From Clostridium yunnanense (lineage in GTDB: Bacteria; Bacillota; Clostridia; Clostridiales; Clostridiaceae): 64,000 bases of DNA. The notes under the pieces are model-generated. The model searched no databases, was not told the origin of the DNA, and saw only the letters and a program-made list of their open reading frames with translations. The stretch lies in contig NZ_JAENHN010000041.1 in NCBI RefSeq assembly GCF_016595795.1, forward strand, positions 39,529 to 103,528. The letters run 5' to 3'. Below are positions 54,698-63,955 of this stretch, piece by piece. The translations under genes were made by a program, and so were the position numbers. Each line of letters begins with the position of its first letter. Within the stretch, counting starts at the first letter, position 1.

Positions 54698-55378
54698 CTA
54701 TTCTACCTTCCTATCTAAGTAAATTCTATTGTCATTAATTATCTTTTTATATTGATCTACATCATATAGTGTTGCTGATCCTTCATAAAGCTCAAGTATG
54801 TGTGTAGAGTAATCTACCGCCATCCTTAAGTTATGCTCTACAGAAATTACAGTTATGTTATGGTGTTGATTAAGTTTTCTTATTAAATCATAAATTTCTT
54901 TCTGAGATAAATGATCTACTCCTGTACTCAATTCATCTAAGAATAATAGATCAGGCTCTCCCATTAATGCTCTGGATATAAATATCTTTTGTTGCTGTCC
55001 ACCTGAAAGGGCACCGATAAGTTTATTACAATACTGAAGCATATTAACTTTCTCAAGAGCTTTATTTATAGAAGATTTATCCTTAAGTTTTAGAGCATTA
55101 GCATGGCAGTCTAATACTTCTTTAACTGTAATGGTAAACTGAGAATTAAAGCTATCAACTTTTTGTGGAACATAACCTATTTTATTTGTATTAAGCTCTA
55201 CTTTGCCTTTATTAGGGGATAATTGGTTTAACATTAATTTAACCAAAGTAGTTTTAGAACTACCGTTAGGACCTATTACTGAAACAAAGGCTCCTTTAGG
55301 AATATGTAAATTAATGTTGTTTAATATATAAGGTTCTTTGCCTGTATATGAAAAACATAAATCTTTAACTTTTATCAA
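54698..55378 (-). CDS. ABC transporter ATPase for metal ions (ZnuC-like)
   Basis: This 226-residue ATPase is paired with the ABC-3 permease. It starts at TTG behind GGAG. The signature LSGGQQQKIFISRAL is normal. Two positions depart from the norm: the P-loop reads GPNGSSKTT, with Ser in place of the Gly before Lys, and Walker B reads FLDELSTGVD instead of DEPxxGVD. The catalytic Glu and the switch His (ISVEHN) are kept, so it is probably active. Confidence 0.9.
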   Translation of the reverse strand: MIKVKDLCFSYTGKEPYILNNINLHIPKGAFVSVIGPNGSSKTTLVKLMLNQLSPNKGKVELNTNKIGYVPQKVDSFNSQFTITVKEVLDCHANALKLKDKSSINKALEKVNMLQYCNKLIGALSGGQQQKIFISRALMGEPDLLFLDELSTGVDHLSQKEIYDLIRKLNQHHNITVISVEHNLRMAVDYSTHILELYEGSATLYDVDQYKKIINDNRIYLDRKVE

Positions 55379-55477
55379 ATTTATCAGCTCCGTTTTATAA
55401 TCTAAAGTTTATTATACAACTAAATGCGAATTGTTTGCAATAAAAGGACAAGATAAATACAATTAGTTTTACAAAAA

Positions 55478-55864
55478 CTAATTATTTTTAGCTGTTAATG
55501 TTGAAATATCCTTTACATCGTCTAACTTCCACATCCTGCCTTTAGTTTTAGATAGAGAAAGTTGATATTTTTTTCTTGTATGTGGAGATTCGTAGTATAG
55601 ACCGTCCACTTCTACTATAGCTTTATTATCATCAGAAAATAAGAGCTTCATTCCATTTACGGTAAGAACCTTATTCTTGTTAAATATTCCTGTGGTCATA
55701 TAGTGATTAGTTGCATAATTAAGATCCTTACATTTAGAATTAGTCATATTTATGTTTATCAAACAAATCATAGCAATTACTATGGCAGAAGCTAAAGCGA
55801 CTTTTACAAATCTAAACTTGCTAGTTAATCTTTTTTTGCTTTTTATTGTTATTATACTTTCCAT
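55478..55864 (-). CDS. membrane-anchored hypothetical protein
   Basis: This 128-residue protein has a basic N-terminus, one membrane helix at about residues 20-38 and an external domain of about 85 residues that looks beta-rich (VLTVNGMKLLFSDDNKAIVE, then VDGLYYESPHTRKKYQLSLS). GGAG is spaced 7 bases from ATG. No family is recognised. A hairpin (AATTAGTTTT/AAAACTAATT, 55461-55483) overlaps its stop codon and may terminate it. It lies upstream of the metal transporter genes, but the gap of 99 bp leaves co-transcription uncertain. Confidence 0.72.
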   Translation of the reverse strand: MESIITIKSKKRLTSKFRFVKVALASAIVIAMICLININMTNSKCKDLNYATNHYMTTGIFNKNKVLTVNGMKLLFSDDNKAIVEVDGLYYESPHTRKKYQLSLSKTKGRMWKLDDVKDISTLTAKNN

Positions 55865-56109
55865 ATGAAGACTCCTTAAGCGTTTAATTTTTTAATTATA
55901 ATTCCGTGCAATAAAAATATATTACCAAATTATGTAAAATAAATAAAGCTTATTGAATAATATTTCATATAAATTAGAAGATATGGACAAAATAAATCTA
56001 GTATATGAATTTATTATTTAAATAAAATGTATAGGCATACTTGAAAATGTGGTTATTATAACAATATAATATACTTATAATTTTTTTACATATTGAAAGG
56101 ATGGGCATT

Positions 56110-56508
56110 ATGGATTTTTCATCATTGGTTCTAATAGAGAAAGATAAGGAAACAGGAAATATATTGAGTGAGTTAGGTAGCTACTCAGTAAACGAAGGTG
56201 CTGTTTATGTTACAAAGTTATATTGTATAGATAATGAAGTAAGTTTATATTTTGATACAAAAAGAGATGTAGAAGAATGGGAGTATTCGGCTATTTACGA
56301 TCTTTTTGAGATGGAAGCTTTTGAAGAGCTTGGTTATAAAATACAAGAAGAAGTTGAAGAATATAATCCAACTTGGGTAGTAAAATTCCCGTATGATACT
56401 GAACATGAGGAGACTAGGGCTGTTATTAACGAATTATGCTCTATTATAAAGGAAAAAATAGAAAAAGTATTTGAAGATATTAAAGGTAAGGAAGATGAAT
56501 ATAAATAG
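56110..56508 (+). CDS. conserved clostridial protein (DUF6762-like)
   Basis: This 132-residue acidic soluble protein opens with MDFSSLVLIEKDKETGNIL and has YFDTKRDVEEWEYSAIYDLF and NPTWVVKFPYDTEHEETRAV. It resembles a small family found in clostridia (DUF6762), a recollection that I could not check. ATG 56110 fits the GAAAGGATGG site better than ATG 56101, which abuts it. No catalytic motif is seen and the function is unknown. Confidence 0.72.
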   Translation: MDFSSLVLIEKDKETGNILSELGSYSVNEGAVYVTKLYCIDNEVSLYFDTKRDVEEWEYSAIYDLFEMEAFEELGYKIQEEVEEYNPTWVVKFPYDTEHEETRAVINELCSIIKEKIEKVFEDIKGKEDEYK

Positions 56509-56618
56509 ATAAATAGATAAATAAAAATTACATACATTTTATAATAACTTTAATGGTAAAAGTTAATTATATGATATGTAGTGAATTTTATGTGGAATTA
56601 ATGAGAGGAGAATGAAAA

Positions 56619-58418
56619 ATGGCCGAAATAAAGAGTCTTAAAAAAAGAGAAGAGATAGACTTAAAATACAAGTGGAAAGTTGAAAAAATATATAATAATA
56701 CAGAGCAATGGGAAGCTGATTTTAAAAGCTTAAAAGAAGAAGCTTTGGAGACAAGAAAGTATGAAGGGAAATTAGGTAATAGTAAGGAGTTAGAAACTTT
56801 TCTAAAGCTTAATGAAAAGATAGTAAGAAAAGCAGAAAAGTTGATGGTGTATGCTCATTTAAGATCTGATGAAGATACTTCAAATCCAGAGTTTCAAATA
56901 CTAAGAAGTAAAATAGATTCATATTTTGCTGAACTTGCCAGCTATGTTGCTTTTTTTGAACCAGAAATACTAGCTTTACCAGATGGGACTATAGAAAAAT
57001 TTGTGCAAGAAAATCCTGAATTACAGGTATATGACTTCTTATTGAAGAGTGTTTTAAAAGAAAAACCACATATACTTACGAAAGAAATGGAAGAATTACT
57101 AGCTTCAGTATCAGATTGCTTAGATGCACCTTCTAATATTCATAACATGCTTACCAATGCTGATATGAAGTTTTCAGTTATTAAAGACGAAGATGGAAGT
57201 GACGTGGAGCTTACAGAGGGAAACTATTCAGGATTCATAAGAAGTAAGGATAGAAGTGTTAGAGAGGCAGCTTTTAAAGCTTTATTTAAAGAATATAAAA
57301 ATTTAGAAAACACTCTTTCTGCTTCATTAACATCTTCTATAAAGAATTTTATTTTTAATGCAAGAGTAAGAAAGTACTCAAACTCACTAGAGGCATCCTT
57401 AAGTCCAAATGACATTCCTTTAGAAGTGTATACAAATTCAGTAAAGACAATGAATGATAATTTAGAGTCTTTACATAGATATGTTACTTTAAAGAAGAAA
57501 CTTTTGGCTTTAGACGAAATTCATATGTATGATTTATATGTTCCGGTTGTAGATATAGAGAAAGAACATATTGAATATGATAAAGCGGTGGAAATGGTTA
57601 CAGAAGGACTAAATCCTTTAGGAGCAGAATATTTAGGTATATTCTCAGAAGGAATAGAAAGTGGATGGATTGATGTTTTTGAAAACAAAGGCAAGAGAGG
57701 TGGAGCTTATTCAAGTGGAGCATATGATACAATGCCATATGTACTCCTAAACTATAACTTCTCGCTAAATGATGTTTCAACACTTGCACATGAAATGGGG
57801 CACTCAATTCATACTTATTATTCATCTAAAAATCAACCATATATTTACTCAAACTATACCCTATTCTGTGCTGAAGTAGCATCTACAACTAATGAGATAA
57901 TTCTTATACATCATTTGATAGATAAGGAAAAAGATAAAAAAAGAAAGCTATATCTCGTGAATCAAGAATTAGAACAAATAAGAGCTACTGTATTCAGACA
58001 ACTTATGTTTGCAGAATTTGAGCTAAAAACTCATGAACTTATTGAACAGGGGGAAGCTTTGAGCCCTAAAGAGCTTAATAGTATATGGCATGATCTTAAT
58101 ACAAAGTATTTTGGATCAGATATGGTTGTAGATGAAGAAATTGATAGTGAATGGTCAAGAATACCACATTTTTATAGAGATTTCTATGTATATCAGTACG
58201 CTACTGGTTATGCGGCTGCATCTGCTTTTGCTAAGGCAATATTAGAAAACGGAGAAGAAGCTGTAGAAAAATATAAAGGATTCTTAAAGGCTGGTGGATC
58301 TGATTACCCAATAAATGTTCTTAAAAAGGCTGGAGTTGATATGACAACATCAGCACCACTTGAAGCTACAATAAATAGATTTAATGAACTTTTAGATATG
58401 CTTGATGAGCTAATATAA
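56619..58418 (+). CDS. pepF: oligoendopeptidase F
   Basis: This 599-residue M3-family zinc peptidase has the metal motif HEMGHSIHTYYSS near residue 388, with the third ligand Glu in FCAEVASTTNEI. The N-terminal helical region and the C-terminal YATGYAAASAFAKAI complete the family pattern. It cleaves short peptides in the cytosol. AGAGGAG precedes the start. It is followed by a terminator and then a rhomboid gene 58 bp downstream. Confidence 0.95.
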   Translation: MAEIKSLKKREEIDLKYKWKVEKIYNNTEQWEADFKSLKEEALETRKYEGKLGNSKELETFLKLNEKIVRKAEKLMVYAHLRSDEDTSNPEFQILRSKIDSYFAELASYVAFFEPEILALPDGTIEKFVQENPELQVYDFLLKSVLKEKPHILTKEMEELLASVSDCLDAPSNIHNMLTNADMKFSVIKDEDGSDVELTEGNYSGFIRSKDRSVREAAFKALFKEYKNLENTLSASLTSSIKNFIFNARVRKYSNSLEASLSPNDIPLEVYTNSVKTMNDNLESLHRYVTLKKKLLALDEIHMYDLYVPVVDIEKEHIEYDKAVEMVTEGLNPLGAEYLGIFSEGIESGWIDVFENKGKRGGAYSSGAYDTMPYVLLNYNFSLNDVSTLAHEMGHSIHTYYSSKNQPYIYSNYTLFCAEVASTTNEIILIHHLIDKEKDKKRKLYLVNQELEQIRATVFRQLMFAEFELKTHELIEQGEALSPKELNSIWHDLNTKYFGSDMVVDEEIDSEWSRIPHFYRDFYVYQYATGYAAASAFAKAILENGEEAVEKYKGFLKAGGSDYPINVLKKAGVDMTTSAPLEATINRFNELLDMLDELI

Positions 58419-58421
58419 GAA

Positions 58422-58450
58422 AAAAAGGATTGCTTTTGCAGTCCTTTTTG
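58422..58450 (+). terminator. terminator of pepF
   Basis: AAAAAGGATTGC pairs with GCAGTCCTTTTT around TTTT, with one mismatch, directly after the stop codon. Confidence 0.8.
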
Positions 58451-58475
58451 TAAATAAATATATATGGAGAAGGAT

Positions 58476-59456
58476 ATGAAAGTTAATGAGAATTCAATAC
58501 TACAATTTTTAGTGAAAGAACAAGGTTTTTTCATAGAAGAATATTATTGTAATCCTCTAGATGAAAAAAAGTGGATTGCTATAAGAGAAATAGATGGGGG
58601 AGTTTATGCAGTAATTGTCTCAGAAGAAAAAAATGAAGCAGTATCTGCAGAGTATGCAGGTTATTTTCTTAGACAAAGAGGCATAGAATTTGCTTTAACT
58701 AATGTAGTTATTACAGAAGGCAATTATGGTGGAATAGAAAATCAAGTGTTTTATTCTAGGGTTATTTACGATAGAAGAAGCGAACATGTCACACATTATG
58801 AGCGAAATGGCGAGTTTGTATATAATTGCATAAAAGATATGACGGAAAGAAGTACAAAGAAAATAACTTTAGAAGGAAAATCAAAAATAACATTTGGTCT
58901 TATTGCAATAAATGTTGTAATGTTTTTAATAACTGCATTAGTTTCAGGCGATTTTGGTGATATTGATACATCAGTGCTTGTATATTTTGGAGCCAAACAA
59001 AATGAATTAATTCAAGCAGGTCAATATTATAGACTTATAGCTGCAATGTTTTTACATGGAGGTATAATTCATATAGCATTTAATATGTATGCATTATATT
59101 CGCTAGGAAATTTAATTGAGAATATATATGGTAAGTGGAAGTATTTACTAATATACTTTTTAGCAGGAATTTTATCAACCACAACAAGTTATCTTTTTTC
59201 ACCTTATGTTTCTGTAGGTGCTTCAGGAGCAATATTCGGGCTGTTCGGTGCAGCTGTTGTTTTTGGTTTGAAAGAAAGAAATAGAATAGGAAAGAACTTT
59301 TTAACTGAAATAGCTACAGTTATAGGAATGAATATAGTAATAGGGCTTTCCTCACGGAATATAGATAATTTTGCACATTTTGGAGGGCTGCTTGGTGGGA
59401 TAGTTATAGCTTTTCTACTATACGACAATAAGAAATTCAGACAACAACAAGGATAG
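58476..59456 (+). CDS. rhomboid-family intramembrane serine protease
   Basis: This 326-residue protein has a cytoplasmic N-terminal domain of about 140 residues, without an obvious known fold, and a six-to-seven-helix rhomboid domain. The catalytic Ser is in VGASGAIFGLFGA and His in FAHFGGLLGG; HIAFNMYALYSLG carries the conserved Asn. Rhomboids cut transmembrane substrates. I use ATG 58476, placed after GGAGAAGG; ATG 58464 includes that site. The N-terminal domain resembles that of B. subtilis GluP only in placement. Confidence 0.92.
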   Translation: MKVNENSILQFLVKEQGFFIEEYYCNPLDEKKWIAIREIDGGVYAVIVSEEKNEAVSAEYAGYFLRQRGIEFALTNVVITEGNYGGIENQVFYSRVIYDRRSEHVTHYERNGEFVYNCIKDMTERSTKKITLEGKSKITFGLIAINVVMFLITALVSGDFGDIDTSVLVYFGAKQNELIQAGQYYRLIAAMFLHGGIIHIAFNMYALYSLGNLIENIYGKWKYLLIYFLAGILSTTTSYLFSPYVSVGASGAIFGLFGAAVVFGLKERNRIGKNFLTEIATVIGMNIVIGLSSRNIDNFAHFGGLLGGIVIAFLLYDNKKFRQQQG

Positions 59457-59595
59457 AGTATTTAAAGCAAAATAAATTAGAACAAGCTAATAATAAAAGA
59501 TATCTTTTTAAATTCTAATAGCTCGCTCATAGAGCATCTCCTGTCTAACCACTTAATTTCAATAATATTATTAGACGTTGCATTAATTAAGCAAG

Positions 59596-59624
59596 AAGAC
59601 TCCCGATACACAATCGAGAGTCTT
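59596..59624. terminator. hairpin downstream of the ftsH-like gene
   Basis: AAGACTCCCGAT (59596-59607) pairs with ATCGAGAGTCTT (59613-59624), with one mismatch. It lies past the stop of the minus-strand protease gene and probably terminates it. Confidence 0.7.
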
Positions 59625-59680
59625 AATGTTTGTTTAAAATGAATTATTATAATTATATTGAATTAGACCTAGTATAATTA

Positions 59681-61429
59681 TTAATTAGACATTTCACGAT
59701 GAAGATCTTCTGTATATAGAGTTTCATCACTAAGAAGATGTTGAGACATACTATGAAGCTTATCAATATTTGAAAGTAGAAGTTCTTTTGTTTCATCATA
59801 TAATTCATCTATCATAGCTTTACATTCTTCTATAACTGAGGTTCCACAAGAACTTGATAAATCCCCTAAACTTGATATTTTTAGTAATCCAAGATTTTTA
59901 CCCATTCCATATTCTGATATCATGTCTTTAGCAAGGCTTGTTGAATGACTTATATCACTATAAGCTCCTGTAGTTATATTTTCACTTCCAAAGATAATTT
60001 CTTCAGCTGCTCGTCCGCCAAGTAGTACCATAATTCTTTTTCTTAAATAACTATAGGTTTTGAAGGCTGAATCTTCTGGTATTGTGAGGGTATAACCGCC
60101 AGCACCCTTAGTTGTAGGAATTATAGTAACTTTAGATATCTTTTCTTCAGGAAGTTTGATAAGTGAAACTATAGCATGTCCTGATTCGTGATATGCAGTT
60201 ATCTTTCTATCGATATCTCTTATTGAGCTTCTATCATTTTTTTCATGACCAGCAATTACTATTGAGAAAGCTTTATCCATATGTACTTCAGTTATATAGG
60301 TAGAATCTTCCTTTGCAGCCAATATAGCAGCTTCATTCACTAAACTTTCAAGTTTTGCTCCTGAGAAGTAAGTTGTCTTATTGGCCCAGTCTCTAACATC
60401 AATATTGTTAATAGGTTTGTTAGCAAAATAAAGATTAAGAATTTTTTCTCTTGCATTTACGTCAGGTAAAATTACCTCCACATGTCTATCAAATCTACCT
60501 GGTCTTAACAATGCAGAATCTAAGATATCTAATCTATTTGTTGCTGCCATAATAACTATGCCCTCTTGTTCGCCAAAGCCAGACATTTCTGTTAGAAGAG
60601 CATTAAGAGTCTGGTCTCGTTCATCATTTCCACCTGATGTCTTCCCCCCATCTCTTCTTTTTCCTATTGCATCGATTTCATCTATAAAGATTACAGCCTT
60701 TCCGTTGGCTCTAGCTTTTTTAAATAAACTTCTTATTCTAGCAGCACCTACACCTACATACATCTGTACGAAATCAGAACCACTTACTGCATAGAATGGA
60801 ACTCCAGCTTCACCTGCAACAGCTTTAGCAAGTAAAGTTTTACCTGTACCTGGTTCACCATAAAGTATTATTCCTTTAGGTAATCTAGCACCATACTTTT
60901 TATACTTTTCAGGATTCTTAAGAAAATCAACTATATCTTGAACACTTTCCTTAGCTTCTTCATTTCCTGCCATAGATTCAAAACTAAATCCCTTTTTTTC
61001 GCTGTCTTTTACATCAGCACCATCAACTACAGTCATATTAGAAGTTGATGTACGTCCTCTATAAACTGAAATATAGATTATAGAGAAAACTGATATAGTT
61101 AATATAATTGAAGGAATAGTTTTTTGTATTGGAGCAGCTGAGGAACTCTTAACTTTAACTCCTTTTGTAAGTAGGCTTTCTTTGAAGCTTGGGCTGTTTG
61201 GGTTCTCAACTAGATAGCTTTCTCCAGTTTTAAGATATACAGTCAATTTAGATGAATCGTTAATTTGTACATTTGATATTACATTTGAGTCCAAATCTTT
61301 TACAAATTCGGAATAGTTTTTATCTACCTTAGTAGTAGGTAGATAATAGGTATAGAATATTAACGCAGATAAAGACATTATTGCAGTTAATATAGGAACA
61401 ATAATCATCTTGTTTTTTAATTTATTCAT
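59681..61429 (-). CDS. FtsH-family membrane AAA+ metalloprotease
   Basis: This 582-residue protein has two membrane helices (about residues 9-28 and 106-124) around a short external domain, then an AAA module. Walker A is GEPGTGKTL, Walker B AVIFIDEIDAIGKRR and the second-region motif ATNRLDILDSALLRPGRFDR. The zinc site is HESGH rather than the usual HEAGH, and the pore loop is MYVGVGA rather than MFVGVGA. It ends early, without the long polar tail of main FtsH. It may be a second, specialised FtsH. AGGGGG precedes the ATG. Confidence 0.92.
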   Translation of the reverse strand: MNKLKNKMIIVPILTAIMSLSALIFYTYYLPTTKVDKNYSEFVKDLDSNVISNVQINDSSKLTVYLKTGESYLVENPNSPSFKESLLTKGVKVKSSSAAPIQKTIPSIILTISVFSIIYISVYRGRTSTSNMTVVDGADVKDSEKKGFSFESMAGNEEAKESVQDIVDFLKNPEKYKKYGARLPKGIILYGEPGTGKTLLAKAVAGEAGVPFYAVSGSDFVQMYVGVGAARIRSLFKKARANGKAVIFIDEIDAIGKRRDGGKTSGGNDERDQTLNALLTEMSGFGEQEGIVIMAATNRLDILDSALLRPGRFDRHVEVILPDVNAREKILNLYFANKPINNIDVRDWANKTTYFSGAKLESLVNEAAILAAKEDSTYITEVHMDKAFSIVIAGHEKNDRSSIRDIDRKITAYHESGHAIVSLIKLPEEKISKVTIIPTTKGAGGYTLTIPEDSAFKTYSYLRKRIMVLLGGRAAEEIIFGSENITTGAYSDISHSTSLAKDMISEYGMGKNLGLLKISSLGDLSSSCGTSVIEECKAMIDELYDETKELLLSNIDKLHSMSQHLLSDETLYTEDLHREMSN

Positions 61430-61618
61430 TGGTATCCCCCTACCTTAAATCATTTATCATAATTTAAATTATACGTTTTTAAACTTAACTGTCTAATCAA
61501 AATCATAACTTTTGCCAATGTAAGTTATGGTTAAAATGGCTTTAAAAAATATAGCAAATAATGTATACTCAATAGATGAATGTATTTATATGAATATAGG
61601 TTAAGAGGGGGAGAGCAT

Positions 61619-62584
61619 ATGCATGTTTCTCAAGTTACGGCTAGATTAAGTGGACAAGATGTAATGTCTATTTTAAATGATTTTGTAAAAGTTGATGGTT
61701 TGAGTTTTGAGAATATAAAAATTTGGGATACTATAGAAGTAGAGGGAAACTTTGAAAAAATAGTAAACATAAGATTTAAAGGGCAAGTTGAGATTATAAG
61801 CATACATAACAATATACTTACACTGAACATATCACGTGTGAAGATAATGAAGGTTGGAATCTTAAAATTTATAAAGAATTTTGCCTTGAAGCTTAGCTTG
61901 AAAAACGTTAAGCATATGGGCATATCTGCTGAAAAAGACATAATTAAAATTAATATAAACAGTATATTAAAGCTAGTGCCTTTTTTAAATTTGAACGTGG
62001 GCAATCTTTGCTTAAAAGAAGGGTTTATATTAGCTGATATAGATTCTGCAACTATTGATTTAAAAAGAATAGGGGAAGCACCTGAGGTAATTGAAGAAAA
62101 AATAGAGGAAGAAGCGCCAAAGGAGGAAGTTGTACTAATTAATGTTCAGAAGGTTAAGGATGGTTACTCTGATAAAAGAGAAAAAGCGGCTGAGAAGATA
62201 CCAAAGAGGTTAAAGAAATACTCAGATTATTTATTTATAATACCTGATATAGTTGCTTTAGTGTATAGGCTACTGAAAGATAAAAGAGTAGCTAAAAAGA
62301 CTAAGATTGTGCTAATATCTTCTATGGCATATATAACGTTGCCTTTTGATATCTTACCTGATAAGATACCTTTTGTTGGAGGCATTGATGATTTAGGTGC
62401 AGTATTTTTTGCTATCAATAGGATAGTGGAAGACGTTCCTATAGAAATCATCCTAGAAAATTGGCAAGGTAAAAATGAATTTATAGACGTACTTAGAAGT
62501 TCTGCTGAGTACTTAACTAGATATACAGCTGCCAAAAATATAGAGAAAGTTTACAGTGCAATTAATCAACTAGTAGAGGTTTAG
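61619..62584 (+). CDS. DUF1232 (YkvA-like) membrane-associated protein with an N-terminal beta domain
   Basis: In this 321-residue protein, residues 1-150 are beta-rich with a hydrophobic periodicity (FVKVDGLSFENIKIWDTIEV, then LNISRVKIMKVGILKFIKNF), loosely like lipid-binding DUF2993 proteins. A Glu-rich hinge follows, and the C-terminal DUF1232 domain reads MAYITLPFDILPDKIPFVGG with IDDLGAVFFAI. DUF1232 is found in YkvA-type proteins of unknown function. I use ATG 61619 behind AGAGGGGGAGAG; the frame open to 61580 lacks a site. It is divergent from the ftsH-like gene. Confidence 0.82.
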   Translation: MHVSQVTARLSGQDVMSILNDFVKVDGLSFENIKIWDTIEVEGNFEKIVNIRFKGQVEIISIHNNILTLNISRVKIMKVGILKFIKNFALKLSLKNVKHMGISAEKDIIKININSILKLVPFLNLNVGNLCLKEGFILADIDSATIDLKRIGEAPEVIEEKIEEEAPKEEVVLINVQKVKDGYSDKREKAAEKIPKRLKKYSDYLFIIPDIVALVYRLLKDKRVAKKTKIVLISSMAYITLPFDILPDKIPFVGGIDDLGAVFFAINRIVEDVPIEIILENWQGKNEFIDVLRSSAEYLTRYTAAKNIEKVYSAINQLVEV

Positions 62585-62701
62585 TAGTGCAATTTTATTG
62601 GTTATTTATATATTTGGAAAGTTTCTGCGTTTTGAGATTTTTTAACAATTACTTATTAAATCTCAATAAAGAAGATTTAAAACAAAAAAGCGAGGTTACA
62701 T

Positions 62702-63598
62702 ATGGGCAAAAAAGTATATGCAATCAAAGAAGGTTTTGATTTTAATAAGAATGAAAAAGTGAAAGATATAATAGTGAATACCTGGGATCAGTGTTTAAAG
62801 CTGGTGAAGGGTGTAAAGGGTGCAAAATATAAGAGTTTTGAAAGCATAGAAGAGGCAAAAGCCTTTTTAAAGGAACAGGGGAATATACTAAAAAAAGGTG
62901 AAGATAGTTATCCATTAGACTGTCTTCATGCATATGTTGATGGAAGTTACAATGTAAGTACAGAGGAATATGCCTACGGGGTAGTAGCTGTCAGAAATGA
63001 CGTTGTTCAATACATAGGCAGTGGAGTAGGAAAAAGTAATTCGGAAAAAAATATAAGGCAGATAGCTGGTGAGTTAGAAGCAGCCGTAAAAGCTACAGAA
63101 TATGCTTTGCTTTCAGGGGAAAAAAAGTTAGTTATTTTTCATGACTATGCAGGAATTTGTTATCATGCAACTGGATTTTGGGAGAGAAAAGATGAGTCAT
63201 CAAAGCAATATTATGAAAAGATGAACGGATTAATGAATAAGGGAATAGAAGTTATATTCGTTAAAGTGGATAGTCATACTGGAGATTTTTTTAATGAATT
63301 AGTAGATGAAAAATGTAAGGAACAATTAGGGATAGCTTCTGAAAAAGTAGTTGAGAAGTGGTTAGCAAGTAACAAATTAAGAGTATTAAATGGCAATGTA
63401 AAAAATGAAATAGAAAAAGTTGCACCAAAGTATGCAGATAATATTTTAACTGAAGAGGAAAGCTTAGAACAAAATATCGTTGATATAAAGATACCTGATT
63501 CAATCAATGACATATTAGAGGCTCTTCCAGAAAATAAACGTAACGAAGTGTTTGAGTATGCAAAGAAGGTTTATATAAAGTATTTTAATAAAGTTTAG
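62702..63598 (+). CDS. ribonuclease H with N-terminal hybrid-binding domain
   Basis: This 298-residue protein has an N-terminal viroplasmin-type RNA/DNA hybrid-binding domain (KVYAIKEGFDFNKNEKVKDI, then YKSFESIEEAKAFL) and an RNase H domain at about residues 75-205. The acidic catalytic residues are visible in AYVDGSYN, AGELEAAVKA, FHDYAGI and SHTGDFFNELVDEKCK. A C-terminal extension of about 90 residues is charged and ends in a short helix pair (INDILEALPENKRNEVFEYA); its role is unknown. It removes RNA from RNA/DNA hybrids. Confidence 0.92.
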   Translation: MGKKVYAIKEGFDFNKNEKVKDIIVNTWDQCLKLVKGVKGAKYKSFESIEEAKAFLKEQGNILKKGEDSYPLDCLHAYVDGSYNVSTEEYAYGVVAVRNDVVQYIGSGVGKSNSEKNIRQIAGELEAAVKATEYALLSGEKKLVIFHDYAGICYHATGFWERKDESSKQYYEKMNGLMNKGIEVIFVKVDSHTGDFFNELVDEKCKEQLGIASEKVVEKWLASNKLRVLNGNVKNEIEKVAPKYADNILTEEESLEQNIVDIKIPDSINDILEALPENKRNEVFEYAKKVYIKYFNKV

Positions 63599-63702
63599 TA
63601 TATAAAATCAGTAGTTTTTTTACAGGTATAAATTGGAGCTTATAATTTAAGAATAAATGCACAAAATATAAATGAAAATTTATTAAAAAGAGGTGCAAAA
63701 CT

Positions 63703-63876
63703 ATGGGAAGATTTATGAGTGGTGTAACTACTGGAGCAATAGTTGGAGCAGCGTTTGGAATGATGATAATGCCTCAACTAGATAGAAAAACACAAAAGTC
63801 TCTAAAAAGAGCAGGAAAGATGGTTATGAATCTTGCTGAAGAAAGAGCAGATGGAATGATGGGCTTTTTCAAATAA
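63703..63876 (+). CDS. small YtxH-like protein
   Basis: The 57-codon frame starts MGRFMSGVTTGAIVGAAFGM behind AGAGGTG. A Gly/Ala-rich membrane segment at about residues 6-24 is followed by a basic amphipathic helix (LDRKTQKSLKRAGKMVMNLA) and ends GFFK. This is the layout of short YtxH-domain proteins of Firmicutes, which are linked to general or envelope stress. It is followed by a terminator. Confidence 0.8.
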   Translation: MGRFMSGVTTGAIVGAAFGMMIMPQLDRKTQKSLKRAGKMVMNLAEERADGMMGFFK

Positions 63877-63917
63877 AAATACTCGAGGATTACTCCCAAT
63901 GTCATTAAGTTAAGAAA

Positions 63918-63955
63918 AGACTTGCATCACAAATACGTGGTGTGGGTCTTTTTTT
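63918..63955 (+). terminator. terminator of the YtxH-like gene
   Basis: AGACTTGCATCAC (63918-63930) pairs with GTGGTGTGGGTCT (63937-63949), allowing G-U pairs, and is followed by seven T. Confidence 0.82.

Noticed and set aside
55430..55460. Possible Zur box upstream of the metal transporter (AATTGTTTGCAAT region)
   Set aside because: The dyad is poor and does not match the usual Zur consensus.
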